From CAG-390 sp003523225 (GTDB taxonomy: Bacteria > Bacillota > Clostridia > Oscillospirales > CAG-272), in assembly GCA_902461815.1 (NCBI GenBank), contig CABPZE010000023.1:1-29493 (forward strand): a stretch of DNA of 29,493 nt. The letters run 5' to 3'. Shown in pieces: positions 23,549 through 29,493 of this stretch. The first letter of the stretch is position 1; each line of letters opens with the position of its first letter. The position numbers were made by a program, and so were the translations under genes. Below the pieces are notes generated by a model that ran no database searches, was not told where the DNA came from, and saw only the letters and a list, made by a program, of their open reading frames with translations.

Positions 23549-24709
23549 ATGAACGACCGCGATTCGAATACACGGGCTTTTAAGATGAACTCACAGCTTA
23601 ATACCCGGGCGCAGCGTGAAAAAAGACGCAAAAGGCGTCAGGCGGTTCTTATAACAATAATGGTGCTGCTTGCGGCGGCGCTTATCGTATCGCTGGTGGT
23701 GATATGCCGCGAGCTTACCGGTGCGGGAGGCGACACGACGCTTCCGCCGGACAGTACGGGAGAGCTGCCCGTGTTTGTAAACAGCGGAGATACCTCAGGC
23801 GACTCCACGACCGGAGATGTGCCGCCTGAGAGCACCGCCCCGGACACGACTGCCGATACCACCGGGTCTTCGGGGCTTTCCGAGGGCTATACCGTAAAGC
23901 TCATGAGCTCCGCCGAGATCCATCGCGGTGAGCTGATACTGGTGGATAACACGCATCAGTATGTTTTCCCCGTGACCACTGATTTTATCGAGCTGCGCGG
24001 AAGCCGCAGTGAAAAGTGGGGAACGTCCGCGTCGGGCAAAATCATTCACTCCTTCTCGTGCGCCTATGACATTATGCTGACGGCGCGCACGGCGTTAAAC
24101 CTCAACCGGATGTTTGACGATTTTTATGACGCCACTAAAAATCAGGATATTTATCTGACCGAAAACAGCGGATACCGTTCCGGCGAGGTGCAGGATTCCC
24201 TTTACTCCGACAAGCCGAGCGCCGAATGTCCGCAGGGCTGCAGCGAGCACCACACGGGGCTATCCGTGGACGTCCGTGCGTGGCTTGACAACGATACTTT
24301 CCCTTACATTACCTCCTCTGACACTTCCTGTGTCCAGATATACTCGTGGCTCAACGCCAATTGCTATAAGTACGGCTTCATTCAGCGCTACCCCGAAAGC
24401 AAGTTCACGGTAACAAAGTCAAATCACTACGCCTGCCATTACCGGTACGTGGGATATCCTCACGCGCTGGCAATGATGCGCAACGACCTTTGCCTTGAGG
24501 AATATCTTGCCGTGCTTGCGGCGCGGCACACCTACGAGGGGACTCATTATATCATAAACGGCGAGGACGGCGTGACATACGAGATATATTATGTCCCTGC
24601 CGAGACTGCCGACGGCGCCATTACCTCCGTGCCGGTGCCCACCAGCCTGCCGTACACGGTTTCGGGCAACAATTACGACGGATTTATCGTTACCGTAACA
24701 AGGAACTGA
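23549..24709 (+). CDS. VanY/M15-like D,D-carboxypeptidase homologue, membrane-anchored, altered active site
   Basis: This 386-residue protein has a basic N-terminus, one membrane helix (about 30-52), a Thr/Asp/Ser-rich linker (about 57-110) and an M15B (VanY) domain outside the cell. LTENSGYRSGEVQDSLYSD gives the family's substrate loop. SEHHTGLSVDV (232-242) supplies zinc ligands H234 and D241, and HYRYVG supplies H297. In VanY enzymes the motif before the last ligand is ExWH, and the Glu is the catalytic base. Here it is YACH (294-297), so the Glu is Tyr. The C-terminal TYEIYYVPA and SGNNYDGFIVTV occur in Clostridial relatives. It may be a non-catalytic binder or use another residue. AGGGAGG precedes the ATG. 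The gene that follows starts 55 bases on. Confidence 0.83.
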   Translation: MNDRDSNTRAFKMNSQLNTRAQREKRRKRRQAVLITIMVLLAAALIVSLVVICRELTGAGGDTTLPPDSTGELPVFVNSGDTSGDSTTGDVPPESTAPDTTADTTGSSGLSEGYTVKLMSSAEIHRGELILVDNTHQYVFPVTTDFIELRGSRSEKWGTSASGKIIHSFSCAYDIMLTARTALNLNRMFDDFYDATKNQDIYLTENSGYRSGEVQDSLYSDKPSAECPQGCSEHHTGLSVDVRAWLDNDTFPYITSSDTSCVQIYSWLNANCYKYGFIQRYPESKFTVTKSNHYACHYRYVGYPHALAMMRNDLCLEEYLAVLAARHTYEGTHYIINGEDGVTYEIYYVPAETADGAITSVPVPTSLPYTVSGNNYDGFIVTVTRN

Positions 24710-24764
24710 GCGGCGTGATAAAGCGGGATCAGGTCTTTATTCCCCGCGCCGTGATATAAAGAAG

Positions 24765-26261
24765 ATGAAAAATAAAAAAATTATGTTTCTGCGCCGCACT
24801 GCGGCAACGCTTGCGGCATTGCTTCTTTGCGTTGCGCTTTGCGGCTGCGGATTCATTGAGATCACATATCCGGGCGGCAGTACTGCGGAAAGCACCGGGG
24901 ACACCCCGATACCGGGAACCTCCGAGGCGGGCAGTACCGCGGCGCTGACCGACCCGCCCACGACGGTCGTTTTTCCCGACCGCATATCCGAAGCGGAGGC
25001 AAAGCTTGACGCGCTTCCGGAGCTGAGCTTTACCGCTCATGACCTCATTATCGCCAATTCTGCGGCGACCTCCGGCGTGTTCGAGCCGGAGGAGGACGAC
25101 GCTCTCAATTCCGCGCGTACCCGCCGCACCGAAATGGCGTGCGAAAAGTACGGCATTGAGATATCGGTGGTATCCGCCGCGGACGACGAAATGCTTTCCG
25201 AGTTTATAATGGCGGATAAATCCGGCTCGTATTATGCCGACTTTGCGGTCATACCAGCCGCATCTGCCGCGGGCTATTACAATGCCGGGATAGCGCTGAA
25301 CCTGCGCAGTCTGCCTTTTGTTGAGCTTCCGGGCGACCCGACCTCCCCCGAGGGCGCGGGAATCGCCGGCAGTGCCTGCTATTTTTACTGCGGAGCGGCA
25401 ACGCTTGACCCCGATTCGGTCTGGGCGCTTTATTTCAACCGCACGCTGGCGGGAGCGCAGCTTACCGACAGCCTTTACTGCACGGCGCTTGGCAGTGCGG
25501 GGCTGAGTTGGGAGGATCTCTTTACCGCTGTTTCAGCCTGTGCGCTGCCCGATGGCGTATATTCCGCCGTAAGCGGGACGCTCTCTACTGCCGATTTTGT
25601 CGCGGACGCGGTGTGCGCGAGCTTTGGGGTGGATTTTGTGTCCGCCGACGCGGGCGGAGCGCCTTATGTCGCATACGACGAGCAGAAATACACTGCGGCG
25701 GGCGAAATGATCTCCCGGCTGGCGGGTATTCTTTACCTCCCGGCGGATGAAAATTCCAAAGACCCGCTTGGAGTCTTTGCGGACGGCGGAGCGCTTTTCC
25801 GCTTCGGTCCGCTTTCCGACATACGTTCGCTGTACAATAAAAAAACCGAATGGGGCATCCTGCCGCTTCCCCGCGCCGACGCGACGGCGGGAAATGTGAC
25901 TGTCTGCGGTGCTGACCGACCCGTTATCCTGTATGCGGGCGGCGGAAGCCGACTTGAGCTGTGCGGCGCGGCGCTTGCCGCAATGGATGCCGCGTCCGGC
26001 GCATGGCTTTGCGACGCCTATGCCGACGCCGCGTTTGATTCCTGCCTGCGCGACAACAACTCGTACCTGACGCTGCGGGCGATACTTGACGGCTCTGTCG
26101 AGTTTGATTTTTCCGCACTTTATTCCGGGGCGACAGATAAGCTCATATCCGCCACTTACGGCGCGGCAAGGGCGCAGCTCAGGGGCGGTACGCCGCTTTC
26201 AGAGGCGGTAAAAGAGGCAAAAAGCGCCGCCGACCGTGAGCTTTCACGGTTATTTGGTTGA
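24765..26261 (+). CDS. Divergent extracellular solute-binding-like lipoprotein
   Basis: This 498-residue lipoprotein has the lipobox LCGC (C28) and a Gly/Ser/Thr linker. FTAHDLIIANSAATSGVFEP, NSARTRRTEMACEKYGIEIS, KSGSYYADFAVIPAASAAGYY and WALYFNRTLAGAQ follow the order of features of large Clostridial solute-binding lipoproteins (N-terminal lobe, lobe switch, FN-type motif). The protein is unusually Ala/Cys-rich, and resemblance is weak enough that binding of a solute is an inference. The ribosome site is poor (AAAGAAG before ATG at 24765), and the next ATG is at 24783. No permease is nearby. Confidence 0.7.
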   Translation: MKNKKIMFLRRTAATLAALLLCVALCGCGFIEITYPGGSTAESTGDTPIPGTSEAGSTAALTDPPTTVVFPDRISEAEAKLDALPELSFTAHDLIIANSAATSGVFEPEEDDALNSARTRRTEMACEKYGIEISVVSAADDEMLSEFIMADKSGSYYADFAVIPAASAAGYYNAGIALNLRSLPFVELPGDPTSPEGAGIAGSACYFYCGAATLDPDSVWALYFNRTLAGAQLTDSLYCTALGSAGLSWEDLFTAVSACALPDGVYSAVSGTLSTADFVADAVCASFGVDFVSADAGGAPYVAYDEQKYTAAGEMISRLAGILYLPADENSKDPLGVFADGGALFRFGPLSDIRSLYNKKTEWGILPLPRADATAGNVTVCGADRPVILYAGGGSRLELCGAALAAMDAASGAWLCDAYADAAFDSCLRDNNSYLTLRAILDGSVEFDFSALYSGATDKLISATYGAARAQLRGGTPLSEAVKEAKSAADRELSRLFG

Positions 26262-26318
26262 ACATAAGAACGGTTTTCCGTATAAACAGTATAATATAAA
26301 TGGAAGGAGAGGAACATA

Positions 26319-26588
26319 ATGAAAAAATATGCCACAGTTCCGTACATTCTTAAGATCAAACGCTTCCGCAGGGATATTTCCAAGCCCTGTCTCAAGAATC
26401 ACGCGGTCTACACCGTGAGCTTTTGCCGCGACCCGGAGCAGGAACCCGAGCACGAGGCAAAGCTGGACGCCGAATTTACTGTCTCGCTGTTTGATATCGT
26501 CAAGGTCGGTGCTATTATTTCCGGCATCGCCGCCGGACTTGCTGTAGTTCTCAGACTTATTATCGCTGTCTGCCGCAACGATGACTGA
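26319..26588 (+). CDS. Small membrane protein of unknown function
   Basis: This 89-residue protein has a basic N-terminal half (KKYATVPYILKIKRFRRDIS), a Cys at residue 24, an acidic middle (EQEPEHEAKLDAE) and one hydrophobic segment (about 59-84, VKVGAIISGIAAGLAVVLRL). No signal peptide is present, so the N-terminus is probably cytoplasmic. AAGGAGAGG precedes the ATG, which makes it a convincing gene. I do not recognise the family. A terminator follows at 26688. Confidence 0.65.
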   Translation: MKKYATVPYILKIKRFRRDISKPCLKNHAVYTVSFCRDPEQEPEHEAKLDAEFTVSLFDIVKVGAIISGIAAGLAVVLRLIIAVCRNDD

Positions 26589-26687
26589 TAGCGAGAGCGA
26601 TAGTAAGGGCAAGGGCAAGAGCAAAAACGGGATAAAAAACAAAAGCGGAGCTTCGGTGCGCATGAGAACCGGGGAACGCACCTGCCG

Positions 26688-26730
26688 CCGCATAAGCTGG
26701 CATTAAGCCGGCTTGTGCGGTGGTTTTTTG
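26688..26730 (+). terminator. Intrinsic terminator
   Basis: CCGCATAAGCTGGC (26688-26701) and GCCGGCTTGTGCGG (26707-26720) form a 14-bp stem with two G-U pairs and an ATTAA loop, followed by TGGTTTTTTG. It ends the transcript that includes the small membrane protein gene. Confidence 0.75.
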
Positions 26731-26808
26731 TTTTGGACTTTTGTGCATGTTTTCCTTGCCAATATAAATTTTTTATTAACAATTGTTTATATTTTTTTGC
26801 AAAAATGC

Positions 26809-26837
26809 TTGACAAAGATAAAATTTCGTGGTAAAAT
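26809..26837 (+). promoter_or_regulatory. Promoter of the second small membrane protein gene
   Basis: TTGACA (26809-26814) and TAAAAT (26832-26837), spacing 17. An A/T-rich upstream tract (26760-26800) could act as an UP element. A small CTTAA/TTAAG hairpin follows. Confidence 0.75.
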
Positions 26838-26908
26838 CTTAACAAGAATTAAGCATATATTTTACATTAGTCTGCAATTTACCAAATATGTATGTGAGGA
26901 ACGGAGCT

Positions 26909-27160
26909 ATGAAAAGGGCATTGATCATTTTTATTGTAATCGTTATGCTTGTCGTGTTCTCCGCATTTTCCCTTCCGGCTGAGTGCAAGGCAGCCGAGGC
27001 GGCGGATGCTTCGACCGTGCCTGCCGTATACGGCGCGGACAGTCCGGATACTGCGGATACCACGCTTATCGTCATTGCTTTTGCCGCGGTGCTTTCGGTC
27101 GCTGCTGCAATATGCGCCTTTGTCACATATCATTCAAACAATAGATCGCATAAAAACTGA
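26909..27160 (+). CDS. Small secreted/membrane protein of unknown function
   Basis: This 83-residue protein starts with a hydrophobic, signal-like segment (RALIIFIVIVMLVVFSAFSL, 3-22). A short Ala/Asp-rich stretch follows, then a second hydrophobic segment (LIVIAFAAVLSVAAAICAFV) and a basic tail (NNRSHKN). The start at 26909 is chosen over 26888 because CGGAG precedes it and the N-terminus is MKR. No family is recognised. It has its own promoter and a terminator (27217-27257) and faces spoIVB convergently. Confidence 0.6.
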   Translation: MKRALIIFIVIVMLVVFSAFSLPAECKAAEAADASTVPAVYGADSPDTADTTLIVIAFAAVLSVAAAICAFVTYHSNNRSHKN

Positions 27161-27216
27161 CCGCAAACACGTCCGAGGTCGCCTGCTGATGGCTTGCGGA
27201 CATATAAAACTCTTTT

Positions 27217-27257
27217 GGTGCTGCCGCGCTTTGGCGCGACAGCACCGGTTTTGTTTG
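27217..27257 (+). terminator. Terminator between the small gene and spoIVB
   Basis: GGTGCTGCCGCGC and GCGCGACAGCACC (27217-27229, 27234-27246) pair with one mismatch, followed by GGTTTTGTTTGG. A second hairpin CGGGATC/GATCCCG (about 27311-27333) is followed by ATTTTT and may be a backup on the plus strand. Confidence 0.65.
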
Positions 27258-27355
27258 GAGTTGTTTTTACCGTGCGCGGGTATCCCGCGGGGCGTTGCCG
27301 CCGGAGGATACCGGGATCTGAATGTGCGATCCCGATTTTTCCGTTTTGCGGAGGC

Positions 27356-28438
27356 TCACTTGAGCACATCCGGCATGGCGGCGTACATATTTTCAATAAA
27401 AACACCGTACCCCGACGCCGGGTCGTTGATAAGCACGTGAGTTACTGCGCCTATCAGCTTGCCGCCCTGAATTATCGGGCTGCCCGACATTCCCTGAATT
27501 ATTCCCCCGGTGCGCTCAAGCAGCGCCGGGTCGGTGACGCGCACCGAAAAACATCTGCCTCCCGTTGCCGAACGGTCGATTGAATGGATCTCAATGGAGT
27601 ATTCGCCGATCTCCCCGGTGTCAAGGGTGCAAAGCATAACGGCTGCCCCCTCCTTTACCTCGTCCTTCCCGGCGGCGGGAATGGGGTTTGAGTATTTCCC
27701 CGTCGGAGCTTCACGGAAAAGTCCGAAAACGCCGAGGTCTGAATTTTCAATTACAGTTCCGATTTTTCCGGGATCAAAATAGCCTTTGATCTCCCCCGGA
27801 GTGCCGGGCTGACCCTTGGTGACTCCGCTGATAGTCACCTCTGCCACGCTTCCGCGTCCGAGCGGCACCGGCTTTCCGGTATCCGCGTCGCATATTCCGT
27901 GTCCCAGCCCGCCGAATCCTCCGGTCGAGGGGACGATAAATGTGACAGTTCCGATGCCCGCGCCGCTGTCGCGCACCCACATTCCGGTCTTGTACTGCCC
28001 GTCGCGCCCCTGCTTGGGTGTAAGCGCGGCGGTAAATTCCTTTCCGTCACGGCGGCAGAGCAGACTCAGCGTCCTGCCGCCCGATTTTTCAATCATTCCG
28101 GTAAGCTCGGCGGCGTCCGACACCGGCTTGCCGTCTATCTTCAGTATCGTGTCGCCTGCGCGCAGTCCCGCTGTGTAGGCAGGTCCGGACGGTGAGCCGC
28201 TGCCTCCCGCAAATCCGACCACAAGCACGCCGTCGGTATAGAATTTTACGCCGAAGGGCATCCCGCCGGGATAAAGCAGCAGCTCCTGCACTCTGCCTGA
28301 AGCCGCGGCGCAGTCCGGTTCTGTAAATTCCCGGCTTTGCAGCATCGGTGCGCCCGATAAAAGAAGCTGAAGCACCGCCGCGAGCAGTGCCGCCGCAATT
28401 ATCCGCCTTTTTTTGATTTTCTGATATATATTCCGCAT
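27356..28438 (-). CDS. spoIVB: SpoIVB-type PDZ serine peptidase (sporulation)
   Basis: This 360-residue protein is the signalling protease of endospore formation. It is made in the forespore and secreted into the intermembrane space, and in B. subtilis it activates pro-sigma-K processing. A hydrophobic N-terminal segment (11-29) is followed by a PDZ domain (about 85-150, AGLRAGDTILKIDGKPV) and the S55 peptidase domain (about 155-360). The triad is H180 (GLGHGICD), D303 (VTDPALL) and S318 (GMSGSP). The D303 to S318 spacing of 15 equals the 363-378 spacing I recall for B. subtilis SpoIVB. AAAGGA lies upstream of the ATG at 28438. The usual neighbours recN and spo0A are not within the window, so the location is atypical. 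Its presence indicates a spore-forming lineage. Confidence 0.9.
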   Translation of the reverse strand: MRNIYQKIKKRRIIAAALLAAVLQLLLSGAPMLQSREFTEPDCAAASGRVQELLLYPGGMPFGVKFYTDGVLVVGFAGGSGSPSGPAYTAGLRAGDTILKIDGKPVSDAAELTGMIEKSGGRTLSLLCRRDGKEFTAALTPKQGRDGQYKTGMWVRDSGAGIGTVTFIVPSTGGFGGLGHGICDADTGKPVPLGRGSVAEVTISGVTKGQPGTPGEIKGYFDPGKIGTVIENSDLGVFGLFREAPTGKYSNPIPAAGKDEVKEGAAVMLCTLDTGEIGEYSIEIHSIDRSATGGRCFSVRVTDPALLERTGGIIQGMSGSPIIQGGKLIGAVTHVLINDPASGYGVFIENMYAAMPDVLK

Positions 28439-28625
28439 AAAAAGATCGTTCCTTTCAGTTGCTGGGAAAATCGCCGCAAGCGCTGCTTTTCCCTCGCCCT
28501 ATTAATTTGCCCCCGCGGCGGCTTTTGATGTGTAGCAATTTCGGAGTATGCGTGCAAAAAATGGTGTAAGATAAAAATCGGTTTGGGTCGGAAGCTGAAT
28601 TTTATGTGAATTTTTTGTTTTTGCA

Positions 28626-28653
28626 TTGACAATCGGTAAAACGGTGATATAAT
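28626..28653 (+). promoter_or_regulatory. Promoter of the MarR-type gene
   Basis: TTGACA (28626-28631) and TATAAT (28648-28653), spacing 16. TTCGTAAACTAATTAA right after the -10 is an A/T-rich site that could be the regulator's own operator, as many MarR proteins are autoregulated. No clean palindrome is visible. Confidence 0.65.
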
Positions 28654-28685
28654 TTATTCGTAAACTAATTAATCCAAAAGGAGAG

Positions 28686-29321
28686 ATGAAGTTGAAGGAA
28701 AACGAATACCGTAATGGGGCAGATGCTGCTTCCTTTGGCGGAGCATCCGGCAAGGCGGAAGCCGCCTCAGCTGTGTCGGGCAAAGCGGATCTCAGGGGCG
28801 CGGGACACAGCGTGCCGGAAGCCTGCGGCGGAAAGTGTCTGCCGCCCATGCACAGCGACGAAACTTTGACGCCGCCGATGCTTATAGTCATGATAAGCCG
28901 TATGCACCAGAACCTGATGCGCAACACCGAGACGCCGGGATCGGTCATGTCACAGCACAGCTGCCGTATGCTCATACGGTGGCTCGCACGCGAAGACGGG
29001 CTTTCCCAGCTTGAGCTTGCACGGCGCACCGGACTCAAGCCGCCTACGGTCAGTGTGGCTTTAGGCAGGATGGAGCATATGGGATACGTCCGACGCGAGG
29101 CGTCGCAGAGCGATGGCAGGGAGGTCAGGGTGTATCTTACCGAAACCGGGCGGGCGCTTGAGGAGCAGACAAAAGCCCGTTTGCGCTGTGCCGACGAGAT
29201 AGCAATGCGGGATGTAACGCCGGAGGAGTCGGAGACTCTTTGTCGCATCCTGCTTAAAATGAAAAATTCTCTTGCGGAGAACGAAAACAGCGCCGATCCG
29301 CGAGAAAAAAACGGTATCTGA
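28686..29321 (+). CDS. MarR-family transcriptional regulator with a long N-terminal extension
   Basis: This 211-residue protein has a MarR winged helix. The helix-turn-helix is LSQLELARRTGLKPPTVSVA (106-125) followed by LGRMEHMGYVRRE, the wing is DGREVRVYLT (143-152), and dimerisation helices lie on either side (about 65-100 and 160-198). The first roughly 55 residues are Gly/Ala/Lys/Cys-rich low complexity, longer than the usual MarR N-terminus. The ATG at 28686 lies only 2-3 bases after GGAG. A TTG at 28692 has better spacing and could be the true start. No target gene is visible; the window ends before any plausible downstream transporter. Confidence 0.83.
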   Translation: MKLKENEYRNGADAASFGGASGKAEAASAVSGKADLRGAGHSVPEACGGKCLPPMHSDETLTPPMLIVMISRMHQNLMRNTETPGSVMSQHSCRMLIRWLAREDGLSQLELARRTGLKPPTVSVALGRMEHMGYVRREASQSDGREVRVYLTETGRALEEQTKARLRCADEIAMRDVTPEESETLCRILLKMKNSLAENENSADPREKNGI

Positions 29322-29370
29322 CGTAAAAATAAATAGCCGATTGTAAAAGTCAAAGATCTTAAATCAGATC

Positions 29371-29493
29371 CGTTTTTTCGGTGGCTATGCCGACGAAAAA
29401 ACACCGCATAGACGAGCAAAGCGAGTCCGCGCGCCGAGGGGAGCCGCCAAAATCCGCGATTTTGGCAGGCGGCGACAAGCGCGCGTATCCCCG
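29371..29493. repeat. Inverted-repeat-rich sequence at the window end
   Basis: GTTTTTTCG and CGAAAAAAC form a hairpin near 29371-29401. CCAAAATC-CGC-GATTTTGG lies near 29446-29465, flanked by GCCGCC and GGCGGC. GCGCGC and GGGG runs on both sides suggest a larger palindrome cut by the window edge. No gene is visible. Confidence 0.4.

Overview
The window looks like a chromosomal segment of an uncultured, probably gut-associated member of the Clostridia (Bacillota). The evidence is a complete spoIVB-type sporulation protease, a split two-gene transketolase, a folate-type ECF S component behind a THF-riboswitch-like leader, many CUT1-type solute-binding lipoproteins, strong AAGGAGG ribosome sites and near-consensus sigma-A promoters (TTGACA-17-TATAAT). 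Coding DNA is fairly GC-rich and spacers are AT-rich. Of the 22 apparently intact genes, 16 stop with TGA, 6 with TAA and none with TAG.

Layout. 30-1828 (minus): transketolase C- and N-terminal subunits behind a consensus promoter. 1988-3406 (minus): a folate-family ECF S component carrying an inserted BspA-like leucine-rich-repeat segment, behind a probable THF riboswitch whose expression platform buries the ribosome site in a 15-bp hairpin. 3648-4224: spacer with a palindromic repeat element. 4225-4986: RDD membrane protein. 5067-13179: an ABC importer cluster in the order ATPase, two permeases, solute-binding lipoprotein, followed in the same direction by a staphylococcal-nuclease/OB-fold lipoprotein and a large OB-fold/Ig-like lipoprotein with two near-identical 156-residue repeats. 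13198-15218: a roughly 2-kb non-coding graveyard of palindromic elements, gene-tail fragments, two 119-bp repeats ending in a copy of a tRNA-Glu 3' end, the tRNA-Met and tRNA-Glu genes, and an IS30-type remnant. 15370-18015: a solute-binding lipoprotein gene with an in-frame TAG, then a secreted LamG protein. 18120-20623: a thymidylate-kinase-like enzyme and an SGNH hydrolase lipoprotein with a discoidin-like domain. 20807-23431: rpsO and pnp. 23549-27160: VanY-like peptidase, a divergent solute-binding-like lipoprotein and two small membrane proteins. 27356-28438 (minus): spoIVB. 28686-29321: MarR-type regulator.

How the genes may work together. The 5067-13179 cluster is the best candidate for an undescribed system. 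It would combine a CUT1 importer with a surface nuclease and OB-fold surface proteins, possibly for scavenging extracellular nucleic acid or its sugar-phosphate products. That link is inferred from gene order and domain content only. The second cell-surface group (solute-binding protein, LamG protein, SGNH hydrolase) suggests glycan binding and de-esterification. The rpsO-pnp pair and spoIVB are ordinary core genes.
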